This document shows, one piece after another, positions 1 to 5,602 of a stretch of DNA of 7,679 nt; the first letter of the stretch is position 1, and the number at the start of each line of letters is the position of its first letter. The DNA lies in NCBI GenBank assembly GCA_937894565.1, contig CALBHK010000079.1, forward strand, positions 1-7,679, given 5' to 3'. Both the position numbers and the translations under genes were made by a program. The notes under the pieces are model-generated. The model did no database searches, was not told where the DNA came from, and saw only the letters and a program-made list of their open reading frames with translations. This DNA comes from an uncultured Chlamydiae bacterium (GTDB lineage Bacteria; Chlamydiota; Chlamydiia; Chlamydiales; CALBHK01).

Positions 1-772
1 CAAGATGAGAGGCCGATCTTCCCATAATTTTTACAAAGAAATAATATTTTTTCGCCGAAAGAGCATCGCGTGCTAAATTGCCCACAGTTTGCGCATACAT
101 CTTTGCAGCGGTATCAAAACCAAAAGAAATTTCGATATGACGATTCTTTAAATCTCCATCAATGGTTTTTGGCACGCCCACAACTGAGCATGGGACCTGA
201 TTCTCAGCAAAATATTGAGATAAAATAGCGGCATTCGTATTAGAATCATCCCCCCCTATAATAACCAGTCCATCTAGATTTTCGCTCAAAGCTGTACTTT
301 TAGCAAACTCTAAATCTCTCTCATTTTCAATTTTATCCCTGCCCGATCCAATGAGATCAAAACCACCTTCATTTTTATAGTTAAGTGCCAACTCTTGCGT
401 GATCTCTTTCCACATATTTAAAATCACACCTTTAGGGCCATTAAGAAATCCAATTAAACGCGAATCTGGATGAAAACGTTTTAAAGCTTCATAAAGCCCA
501 AGAATAACATTATGCCCTCCGGGAGCAGGTCCTCCGGAAAAAAGAACCCCTACAATTATTGGTTCTTTAATTTTTGGGTTTTTAGCATCCTGTTCAAAAC
601 AAATTAAGGAAGAGGAGGTTTGAGGAAAATAAGCTGCTATTTCTTCTGGAATTTTTACAGAAAAATCTTCATTAAAAATGGGTTTAAGTTCATTAAGATG
701 GGCAAGAATAGAGGGTAAAACAAGAGCTTTTTGATGTAATTCCCTACTTAAAGGCGAAGCGGCATTTTCCAT
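1..772 (-). CDS. pfp: PPi-dependent 6-phosphofructokinase, 3' part beyond the window
   Basis: Reading leftward from an ATG at 772, 257 codons stay open to the window edge, so the C-terminal half or more is missing. The family reversibly phosphorylates fructose-6-phosphate with pyrophosphate in glycolysis and gluconeogenesis. Seen in the translation: a phosphate-binding loop SGGPAPGG (79-86), GGDDS (173-177), PKTIDGD (201-207) and MGRSASHL (250-257). The second Asp of GGDDS and the Lys of PKTID are the known signature of PPi users rather than ATP users, and Asp205 is the expected catalytic base. The roughly 70-residue N-terminal region before the first loop fits the long plant/chlamydial/spirochaete clade. 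The start is supported by GGAGGA at 776-781, four bases upstream. It lies downstream of sdaA on the same strand, separated by the inverted-repeat element. Family assignment is secure; long-clade placement is inferred from residues only. Confidence 0.93.
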   Translation of the reverse strand, partial: MENAASPLSRELHQKALVLPSILAHLNELKPIFNEDFSVKIPEEIAAYFPQTSSSLICFEQDAKNPKIKEPIIVGVLFSGGPAPGGHNVILGLYEALKRFHPDSRLIGFLNGPKGVILNMWKEITQELALNYKNEGGFDLIGSGRDKIENERDLEFAKSTALSENLDGLVIIGGDDSNTNAAILSQYFAENQVPCSVVGVPKTIDGDLKNRHIEISFGFDTAAKMYAQTVGNLARDALSAKKYYFFVKIMGRSASHL

Positions 773-775
773 CTT

Positions 776-781
776 TCCTCC
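776..781 (-). promoter_or_regulatory. Ribosome binding site of pfp
   Basis: On the minus strand GGAGGA lies four bases before the ATG at 772 and fixes the start of the phosphofructokinase. No convincing -35/-10 pair could be placed upstream. TATAGT (817-812) is a possible -10 but has no matching -35. Confidence 0.7.
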
Positions 782-854
782 ATTTATACTGAAGCAATTT
801 ACTTTTAACACACTATAGAGGAAATTGCAAACCTTCCGCGAACGCTTTTTTGCG

Positions 855-1020
855 CTAGTGTCTAATTGCATAAATTTGCCAGAGTATTTTTGCGTCTTTT
901 TCCGCATCTTACAAAAACATAAAACAAGCCTACAAATATGTATGTCATGTTTTCTGTTTTTGCAATCTACAAAAAAATCCGCTAAAAATAATCTGGCAAA
1001 TTTATGCAATTAGACACTAG
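855..1020. mobile_element. MITE-like inverted-repeat element, no coding capacity
   Basis: A perfect 29-bp inverted repeat frames this segment: 855-883, beginning CTAGTGTCTAATTGC, is the exact reverse complement of 992-1020. Inside, weaker arms continue the symmetry: TATTTTT at 885-891 faces AAAAATA at 984-990, and 911-926 pairs with 948-963 at 14 of 16 positions. Nearly the whole segment could therefore fold into one long hairpin. The outermost CTAG at each end is itself a palindrome. It could be part of the repeat, or a CTAG target duplication as made by IS5-type elements (core 859-1016), or could contain a TA duplication as made by IS630/mariner-type elements. TTTTGC occurs close to both ends (848-853 and 1021-1026), but one extra base intervenes on the left. 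No transposase is present, so a non-autonomous element is inferred. An alternative role is an RNA hairpin after sdaA, whose stop is 15 bases away. Confidence 0.65.
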
Positions 1021-1034
1021 TTTTGCAACTCCAA

Positions 1035-2405
1035 TCAACACTCGACCACGTTGACAGCCAGCCCTCCCAAAGAGGTCTCTTTATAGATGGTCTTCATATC
1101 CCTTCCTGTTTGGCGCATCGTTTCAATCACTTGATCTAAAGAAACCTTATGATTCTCTGAACAACTTATTGCCAATCTAGCTGCATTAATTGCTTTCACT
1201 GCCCCTATAGCATTACGTTCAATACAAGGAATTTGCACAAGACCTTTAATGGGATCGCATGTTAAACCCAAATTATGTTCCATCCCTATTTCTGCTGCAA
1301 TTTCCACCTGCTCGGAAGTGCCTCCCATCACCGCTGCTAAGCCACCCGCAGCCATTGAACATGCCACTCCTACCTCTCCCTGACAACCCATCTCCGCCCC
1401 AGAAAGGGAAGCTCCCTTTTTGTATAAACCGCCAATTAATCCAGCAGTAAGAAGAAAGATACAAATACCCTCTTTAGAAGCATTGGGAACAAATGTAAGA
1501 TAATACTGGATCACTGCGGGAATTAAGCCAGAAGCGCCGTTGGTCGGAGCTGTTACAACCCTTCCCCAAGCTGCATTTTCTTCATTTACAGCTAAGGCCC
1601 ACAAACTCACCCAATCCAACACAGCTGCAGGATCTTCTCCTTTACTTTTTTTTAACTGGGCATACAAAATGGGCGCTCTACGCTGTAAGTTAAGCCCTCC
1701 TGGTAAAATCCCCTCTGTGACAATCCCCTTTTCAATGCACGCTTTCATGGTATCCCAAATGTATAGTAATTTGCGCTCTATCTCCTCATCATCTGCATGC
1801 ACACGTTCATTTAAAAGCATGGCCTCGGCAAATGTTATATTTTTTGCTTTGCAAATTTTTTGCAGTTCATCGCATGAGTTAAACTGTATGGGATAGATCT
1901 GAGATTTGTTCTTTTTAGGCAATTCATTTACCTCATCATGGGAGACAATAAAGCCTCCTCCAATGGAATAATAAATTTTGGAAAGTATTTCTTCATCATT
2001 CACATCAAAAGCAGTAAAACGAATGCCATTGGAATGAAAAGGCAGCACATGATTTTTATGGAATAAAATATCTCGATGATAATTAAAGGGAATGGTCTTT
2101 TCTTTTAAGAGCGGTAGTTTTTTAGAATTACAAATCTCTTCAAAAAGAGCAGGCGCTAAGCTGGTCTCAATCGTCTCTGGTTCTTCTCCTACAAGCCCCC
2201 AAACAGAGCCACGATCTGTACCATGCCCAAGACCTGTTAATGCCAATGAACCATATAAATCCACCTGAATACGATGCACAAAAGAAATAAGAACTTTATC
2301 TTTTAAACTAAGAGCAAAAAGTCTGCCCGCGCGCATAGGCCCCACAGTATGAGAGCTAGAAGGACCAATTCCAACAGAAAACATATCAAATACGCTGACA
2401 AACAT
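1035..2405 (-). CDS. sdaA: L-serine dehydratase, single-chain iron-sulfur type
   Basis: The enzyme deaminates L-serine to pyruvate and ammonia with a catalytic [4Fe-4S] cluster rather than PLP. The 456-residue product matches the usual length of the fused beta-alpha form (about 454-458). Visible motifs: GPSSSHTVGP near the N-terminus (SSSHT 16-20), APTNGASG (286-293), and cysteines at 341 (GCQGEVG), 383 (TCDP) and 394 (IPCIERN). Their spacing matches the three cluster ligands of the Legionella enzyme. The chain ends in Cys456, the position of the C-terminal tail cysteine that fills the fourth iron site in that enzyme. The frame is open upstream to 2471, but the start at 2405 is chosen because an AGGGGGAG site precedes it and homology begins there (FDMFSVGIGPSSSHT). 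It reads toward pfp and is divergent from the small membrane protein gene at 2556. No frameshift or missing key residue is seen. Confidence 0.96.
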   Translation of the reverse strand: MFVSVFDMFSVGIGPSSSHTVGPMRAGRLFALSLKDKVLISFVHRIQVDLYGSLALTGLGHGTDRGSVWGLVGEEPETIETSLAPALFEEICNSKKLPLLKEKTIPFNYHRDILFHKNHVLPFHSNGIRFTAFDVNDEEILSKIYYSIGGGFIVSHDEVNELPKKNKSQIYPIQFNSCDELQKICKAKNITFAEAMLLNERVHADDEEIERKLLYIWDTMKACIEKGIVTEGILPGGLNLQRRAPILYAQLKKSKGEDPAAVLDWVSLWALAVNEENAAWGRVVTAPTNGASGLIPAVIQYYLTFVPNASKEGICIFLLTAGLIGGLYKKGASLSGAEMGCQGEVGVACSMAAGGLAAVMGGTSEQVEIAAEIGMEHNLGLTCDPIKGLVQIPCIERNAIGAVKAINAARLAISCSENHKVSLDQVIETMRQTGRDMKTIYKETSLGGLAVNVVEC

Positions 2406-2407
2406 AA

Positions 2408-2415
2408 CTCCCCCT
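2408..2415 (-). promoter_or_regulatory. Ribosome binding site of sdaA
   Basis: AGGGGGAG on the minus strand sits immediately before the ATG at 2405. It decides in favour of this start over the 22-codon upstream extension, whose sequence is not family-like. The remaining sdaA leader is pyrimidine-rich, with a run of seven G on the minus strand (2486-2480). Confidence 0.7.
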
Positions 2416-2502
2416 CTTTTTAAACATCTTACAGAATGAGGAGGAAGAAGAAAAGAAAAACAGGATGGCATGCTTTTTACCCCCCCTGTTCACTATAAAT
2501 CG

Positions 2503-2531
2503 TTGATTGTGTATCATGTAGAATGTAAACA
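2503..2531 (+). promoter_or_regulatory. Possible promoter of the small membrane protein gene at 2556
   Basis: TTGATT (2503-2508) and TAAACA (2526-2531) are 17 bases apart and would start transcription shortly before the ribosome site at 2543. Both boxes deviate from consensus, so this is a weak call. On the minus strand TATAGT (2497-2492) is a possible -10 for sdaA, without a good -35. Confidence 0.25.
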
Positions 2532-2542
2532 CGATTTTTTTG

Positions 2543-2548
2543 AAGGAG
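2543..2548 (+). promoter_or_regulatory. Ribosome binding site for the gene at 2556
   Basis: AAGGAG lies seven bases before ATG at 2556. A TTG codon directly precedes this ATG in frame (2553); the ATG is preferred on codon type and spacing. Confidence 0.65.
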
Positions 2549-2555
2549 AAAATTG

Positions 2556-2954
2556 ATGTCTTGTACATGTAGCGATTTAAGTCCCTGCAATATAATTAAT
2601 AAAATTTGCAGTTCCGTAGAAACCTTTGCTAATTCTGAAACGGGAAAAAAAATAGGCAAGATTGCCAAGCAGGCTTTTCTTATCTTAGCTGGCGCCGCTC
2701 TCTTTCTGATTCACACAAAAGTCTTTTTTGCAGCTTTTGTCATTGGCTATGTTTTATCTTCTAAAGAAGAAGCCGAAAACGAAAAACCTTGTCATGTGAC
2801 TTATTTATTAACTGAAATCAAAGATTTCTATACAAAGCATCCTTTTATTGCAGTCACTTTAACTATTATTAATGCCATTCATGCCATTTATGCCGCGCAC
2901 ATTTTAGCTTCTATGGCACTAGGACGCGAAGTTAAGAGAGGGTTTGGTAATTAG
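2556..2954 (+). CDS. Small hypothetical membrane protein, Inc-like
   Basis: I do not recognise a family for this 132-residue product. The N-terminus is rich in cysteine (Cys3, 5, 11 and 18) and is followed by a short basic stretch (KKIGKIAK, 31-38). A hydrophobic region at 39-67 is interrupted only by HTK (53-55), so it could be one long helix or a tight hairpin. An acidic/polar section (68-95) follows, then a second hydrophobic segment (96-122) and a short basic tail. Paired hydrophobic lobes in a short orphan protein resemble chlamydial inclusion-membrane proteins, but the lobes here are separated more widely than is typical, so that reading is speculative. A clear AAGGAG and an ATG support translation. 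The last 23 bases overlap the 3' end of convergent miaA, so any terminator for this gene must lie inside miaA. Confidence 0.75.
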   Translation: MSCTCSDLSPCNIINKICSSVETFANSETGKKIGKIAKQAFLILAGAALFLIHTKVFFAAFVIGYVLSSKEEAENEKPCHVTYLLTEIKDFYTKHPFIAVTLTIINAIHAIYAAHILASMALGREVKRGFGN

Positions 2955-3939
2955 TTATGATCATATCCCAAACAGTTTCTGGATCGAGTAAATCAAGATC
3001 CACCCATCTAAATAAGGGCTCTTTTTTAAACCATGTGAATTGGCGCTTGGCATAATGGCGCGAAGCCGCTTTAAGCGCCTCTACAAATCGATCGTAATCT
3101 GGATGGGTTTGCGGTGTTGCTAAGTATTCTAAAGTCTGACGATAGCCAATTGCCTGTACTGCAGAACTGTTTTGCCTCAAACCCTCTTTCTCCAGAGCAA
3201 TCACTTCATCAATTAGTCCGTGTTCTAGCATTGTTTCACAGCGATTATTAATGCGCTGATACAAGGAAGCTCTAGGTCGATGCAAAAACCAACAGCGAAA
3301 ATCATATTCTGAAGAATAGGGGCCCTCTTGCTTAAAATCAGTAACGTGTTGGTGAGAAAGTGCAATAATTTCTAGCCCCCGAACAATCTTATGCTTATCA
3401 TGCATTGTGATTGTCTTGGCATAAGTAGGATCTAACTGCTGCAGACGGTAATAGAGCAGATCTGAACCTTTTCTTTCTAATTCACCTTCTAATTGACGGC
3501 GCACCAGAGGATCTGTCGGTGGCCCCTTGGGAGCCCCGCACAATAAAGAGCGAAGATAAAATCCCGATCCTCCTACAATGATCGGAACACGGCCACGCGC
3601 TAAAATGGAGTGAATAGCGCTCTCAGCTTCCAGACAAAAATCGACAACGTTAAAAGGTTCTGTAATATGGCGGATATCAATAAGGTGATGGGGAATTCCC
3701 TCTTGCTCCATAGCACTCACCTTTGCCGTTCCTAAGTCCATTCCGCGATAGACTTGCATGGAATCGGCAGAGATGATCTCTCCGCCCAAAAGCTTGGCAA
3801 TTTTAAGGCCCAAATAGGACTTTCCAGTCGCAGTTGGCCCGGCTAAAACAATCACACGCCTAACAGGCAGATCTAATTCTGGTAATTTTAGTTTTTCTTC
3901 TTGAATAACAGGAGAAGAAGTATGACATGCAGTACCCAA
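2932..3939 (-). CDS. miaA: tRNA dimethylallyltransferase
   Basis: MiaA transfers the dimethylallyl group of dimethylallyl diphosphate to N6 of A37 in tRNAs reading UNN codons, giving i6A37 in the cytoplasm. The product is 335 residues against about 300-316 for common homologues. A P-loop GPTATGKS occupies 34-41. It is followed by SADSMQVYRGMDLGTAK (57-73), holding the conserved catalytic-base Asp (59) and substrate-recognition residues, and by GGSGFYLRSL (123-132). QAIGYRQ lies further on, and the basic stretch SRHYAKRQFTWFKK near the end is also typical. The start is a TTG at 3939, supported by AGGGGG four bases upstream. No in-frame ATG occurs before residue 61, inside the catalytic core. 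This gives a roughly 27-residue N-terminal tail before the core that is probably poorly conserved. The gene ends within the convergent gene at 2556-2954. Its partner enzyme miaB is encoded 1.7 kb away on the other strand. Confidence 0.95.
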   Translation of the reverse strand: MGTACHTSSPVIQEEKLKLPELDLPVRRVIVLAGPTATGKSYLGLKIAKLLGGEIISADSMQVYRGMDLGTAKVSAMEQEGIPHHLIDIRHITEPFNVVDFCLEAESAIHSILARGRVPIIVGGSGFYLRSLLCGAPKGPPTDPLVRRQLEGELERKGSDLLYYRLQQLDPTYAKTITMHDKHKIVRGLEIIALSHQHVTDFKQEGPYSSEYDFRCWFLHRPRASLYQRINNRCETMLEHGLIDEVIALEKEGLRQNSSAVQAIGYRQTLEYLATPQTHPDYDRFVEALKAASRHYAKRQFTWFKKEPLFRWVDLDLLDPETVWDMIITNYQTLS

Positions 3940-3943
3940 TCAA

Positions 3944-3949
3944 CCCCCT
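3944..3949 (-). promoter_or_regulatory. Ribosome binding site supporting the TTG start of miaA
   Basis: AGGGGG on the minus strand lies four bases before TTG at 3939. The nearest ATG downstream of this site (minus strand, around 3930) is out of frame with miaA, so TTG is the best supported start. Confidence 0.55.
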
Positions 3950-3998
3950 ATAAGCTTAAGAATCAGTTTAAAATTTAGAATCATTTCAGTATAGTCAT

Positions 3999-4026
3999 TA
4001 TACCGAACGTAATTACGTTCGGTATA
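3999..4026. repeat. 28-bp perfect palindrome between miaA and the upstream small gene
   Basis: TATACCGAACGTAA (3999-4012) is followed at once by its exact reverse complement (4013-4026). As RNA it would form a 12-bp stem with an AAUU loop; as DNA it is a fully symmetric dyad suited to a dimeric regulator. It begins 12 bases after the stop of the minus-strand gene ending at 4038. Its miaA-proximal end merges into TATAAT (4002-3997, minus strand), a consensus -10 box, but the position 17 bases upstream holds ATACCG, a poor -35. No T-run follows on either strand, so it is not a standard intrinsic terminator. It may be an operator over the miaA promoter, a factor-dependent terminator or an mRNA 3'-end stabiliser. 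Confidence 0.85.
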
Positions 4027-4037
4027 GAACAGCACAA

Positions 4038-4391
4038 CTATAAACCCATTAAATACTTTTTTTCAACAGCTTTACAGTGGAAACAAGGAAAGAACATTAG
4101 AACGGATAACATATTTGAACTGTGAGTTTGATTAGCACTTTTTCTACTGATCATTGCCTTAGGGTTGTTAGGATTTGAATGATTAGCCGCCACATCTTCA
4201 AATGCACCAACAGTAGTTCCTAAAAGGGAAATGAGTGTAAAAACAGCCAAAGCCACAGAGGCGACGATTAAAGCAACGGTAGCTGCTGTCCCACCCATAA
4301 GAATAGCGCCTGTGATAGCTCCAATTGTCGCCGCACCACTGAACATTGTTGTAGCGATACCTCTTTTAAGAGCATTATCCAATATACACAT
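4038..4391 (-). CDS. Small hypothetical membrane protein with bilobed hydrophobic domain, Inc-like
   Basis: This 117-residue product is not a family I recognise. A nine-residue head leads into two hydrophobic helices rich in Ala, Gly and Thr (about 11-32 and 36-64), split by a Gly-Gly-Thr turn (33-35). The tail is hydrophilic, Asn/Ser-rich (70-93). The C-terminus contains PCFHCK, a CxxC pair at Cys103 and Cys106, followed by a basic end. Two closely spaced helices with a tight turn are the hallmark layout of chlamydial Inc proteins, but Inc proteins share no sequence motif, so this is only structural resemblance. The ATG at 4391 is chosen over a GTG at 4406 because AAGGTG lies six bases upstream of it. 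The gene lies between the rpsI terminator and miaA and probably has its own promoter. A holin-like or toxin-like small membrane protein is an alternative. Confidence 0.72.
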   Translation of the reverse strand: MCILDNALKRGIATTMFSGAATIGAITGAILMGGTAATVALIVASVALAVFTLISLLGTTVGAFEDVAANHSNPNNPKAMISRKSANQTHSSNMLSVLMFFPCFHCKAVEKKYLMGL

Positions 4392-4397
4392 AATAAA

Positions 4398-4403
4398 CAC
4401 CTT
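4398..4403 (-). promoter_or_regulatory. Ribosome binding site of the small membrane protein gene ending at 4038
   Basis: AAGGTG on the minus strand, six bases before ATG at 4391. The alternative GTG start at 4406 would overlap this site and has no comparable sequence ahead of it. Upstream, TTGGGG followed 17 bases later by TTAATT is only a weak promoter candidate. Confidence 0.5.
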
Positions 4404-4475
4404 CACAAAAAGTCACACCCACTAAATTAAATCTTCTAACACAGTAACCCCAAAGACAGATGTTATGATTTAAAG

Positions 4476-4517
4476 AAAAAACCCCAAAAACAAACAAATT
4501 GTTGCTTATTTTTGAGG
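4476..4517 (-). terminator. Intrinsic terminator of the rplM-rpsI operon
   Basis: On the minus strand, CCTCAAAAA (4517-4509) pairs with TTTTTGGGG (4490-4482), with one G-U pair, and is followed by six T (4481-4476). It begins 36 bases after the rpsI stop and is the expected end of the ribosomal protein transcript. Confidence 0.75.
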
Positions 4518-4553
4518 CTGTTTCTATATATATCGAAAAATTTTTTCGAGATC

Positions 4554-4967
4554 TTAACGTTTGGAGAACTGGAATCGTTTACGTGCGCCAGGTTGACCGT
4601 ATTTCTTACGCTCTCTTCTGCGCGGATCCCTTGTTAAAAAGCCCACAACTTTTAAGTCGTGTTTACGCTCTTCTTCTTCCATAACAAGGGCACGTGATAA
4701 AGCTAGACGGCATGCTACAGACTGAGCATCTAATCCACCACCAGAAATACGAATAATCATATCATAACGATTATCAATTCCTAAAGCTTGTAATGGAGCC
4801 AACACCACAGATTGTTGCATCTCTTGAGCAAAATACTCTTTAAGACTTCTTCCATTGGCTTCAATTTTTCCGCTGCCATATCTGAGGCGCACTGTCGCAA
4901 CAGCTGTCTTTCTTCGACCTACCGCAACGAACTCTTTTATTTCTTTTGTTGTCATCTTTCTATCCAT
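4554..4967 (-). CDS. rpsI: 30S ribosomal protein S9
   Basis: S9 binds the head of the small subunit, and its C-terminal arginine tail reaches toward P-site tRNA. The 137-residue product shows VAVGRRKTAVATVRL near the N-terminus (14-28), the central ALVMEEEERKHDLKVVGFLTRD region and the hallmark basic end RRRERKKYGQPGARKRFQFSKR in full, including the terminal Lys-Arg. The start drawn here overlaps the rplM stop by one base (TAATG), implying translational coupling. An ATG four codons later (4955), with GGA seven bases ahead, is an equally plausible start and would give MTTKEIKEF. Second gene of the rplM-rpsI pair, with its terminator 36 bases downstream. Confidence 0.97.
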   Translation of the reverse strand: MDRKMTTKEIKEFVAVGRRKTAVATVRLRYGSGKIEANGRSLKEYFAQEMQQSVVLAPLQALGIDNRYDMIIRISGGGLDAQSVACRLALSRALVMEEEERKHDLKVVGFLTRDPRRRERKKYGQPGARKRFQFSKR

Positions 4968-5407
4968 TAAATGTTAGCTTTTATTGGTTGTTGTGCATGC
5001 ATATCATGCTTATCAGCAGCAAAAACACGCAGTCTTGTCATCTGTTTACGAGCTAGACGAGTTTTTACCGGCATCATTCCCCATACAGCATCATAAATCA
5101 CCTTTGTAGGATCTTTACGCATCTGATCTTCCAGAGAAATAGATTTTTGGCCACCGAAAAAACCAGTGTGGCTAAAATAGATTTTTTGTGCAGGTTTATT
5201 TCCTGTTACAACGATATCTTTTGCATTGATAATAATAACTCCGGCGCCCCCTGTATTAGGAGTATAGTCTGGGCGATGTTTTCCGCGCAGCACTTTAGCA
5301 ACTTCCGAAGCTAAACGTCCAAGTACTTTTCCCTTAGCATCAATAATATACCATTCGGATTCTTTCTCTTCTGGAGAGAGGAGGAATGTTTTTTGTGTGT
5401 GATTCAT
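4967..5407 (-). CDS. rplM: 50S ribosomal protein L13
   Basis: L13 is an early-assembling large-subunit protein that binds 23S rRNA. The 146-residue product is close to the usual 142. Visible family features are EWYIIDAKGKVLGRLAS near the N-terminus (18-34), LRGKHRPDYTPNTGGAGVIIINA, the segment KIYFSHTGFFGGQKSIS, and the signature AVWGMMPVKTRLARKQMTRLRVF near the C-terminus. AAGAAGG six bases before ATG 5407 supports the start. The gene opens the conserved L13-S9 operon, and its stop overlaps the rpsI start. It is divergent from miaB across 195 bases holding one promoter for each side. In E. coli L13 represses its own operon; no such site can be recognised here. Confidence 0.98.
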   Translation of the reverse strand: MNHTQKTFLLSPEEKESEWYIIDAKGKVLGRLASEVAKVLRGKHRPDYTPNTGGAGVIIINAKDIVVTGNKPAQKIYFSHTGFFGGQKSISLEDQMRKDPTKVIYDAVWGMMPVKTRLARKQMTRLRVFAADKHDMHAQQPIKANI

Positions 5408-5446
5408 CTTAAGCCTTCTTAAAACTGTTCAATATGTTTTGTCATT

Positions 5447-5475
5447 ATGATACATCGACGCCTACTTTTTGCCAA
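5447..5475 (-). promoter_or_regulatory. Promoter of rplM-rpsI
   Basis: On the minus strand TTGGCA (5475-5470) and TATCAT (5452-5447) are separated by 17 bases, a near-consensus sigma-70-class (chlamydial sigma-66) promoter. T-tracts directly upstream of the -35 (about 5499-5479) resemble an UP element. The predicted transcript starts about 33 bases before the rplM ATG. Confidence 0.75.
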
Positions 5476-5498
5476 GGGAAAAAATAGAAGAAAAAAAA

Positions 5499-5518
5499 TA
5501 AGACTCCATTTAAGACTC
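5499..5518. repeat. Tandem 8-bp repeat between divergent promoters
   Basis: TAAGACTC occurs at 5499-5506 and again at 5511-5518, 12 bases apart and so on nearly the same DNA face, midway between the rplM and miaB promoters. It could be a binding site shared by both or a chance repeat in A-rich DNA. Confidence 0.4.
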
Positions 5519-5531
5519 AAAAAAAAACAAA

Positions 5532-5560
5532 TTGTCAAAAGCATGCAATCTCGGTATACT
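5532..5560 (+). promoter_or_regulatory. Promoter of miaB
   Basis: TTGTCA (5532-5537), a 17-base spacer and TATACT (5555-5560) form a near-consensus promoter, preceded by an A-tract (5519-5527). Transcription would start near 5567, giving a leader of about 36 bases before the miaB ATG. Confidence 0.75.
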
Positions 5561-5602
5561 TTAACTTCAGTATAAAAAGTATAAAATCCAGGAAGATCCT
5601 CC

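Noticed and set aside
783..794. CTTCAGTATAAA shared by the leaders of pfp (783-794, minus) and miaB (5565-5576, plus)
   Set aside because: A few 12-base matches are expected by chance between two strands of AT-rich DNA this long, and the match does not extend.
825..1013. 62-codon plus-strand frame in the sdaA-pfp gap
   Set aside because: It runs through the inverted-repeat element, has no ribosome site, and its composition follows the repeat arms rather than a protein.
1540..1896. 118-codon plus-strand frame inside sdaA
   Set aside because: It is wholly antisense to a well-supported gene whose motifs are intact; no ribosome site or family resemblance.
2406..2471. 22-codon upstream extension of sdaA
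   Set aside because: The extension would span the AGGGGGAG site, is low-complexity, and is absent from the family's usual N-terminus.
2477..2668. 63-codon minus-strand frame over the start of the small membrane protein gene
   Set aside because: It overlaps the ribosome site and N-terminus of the plus-strand gene and has no signal of its own.
4231..4425. 64-codon plus-strand frame opposite the small membrane protein gene
   Set aside because: Ala/Ile/Val-rich mirror of the hydrophobic codons on the other strand, with no ribosome site.
4533..4549. TCGAAAAA/TTTTTTCGA symmetry just after rpsI
   Set aside because: AT-only core with almost no loop and no T-run in the right place; the hairpin at 4482-4517 is the better terminator.
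4499..4684. 61-codon plus-strand frame over the end of rpsI
   Set aside because: It starts inside the operon terminator and reads antisense through the conserved S9 C-terminus.
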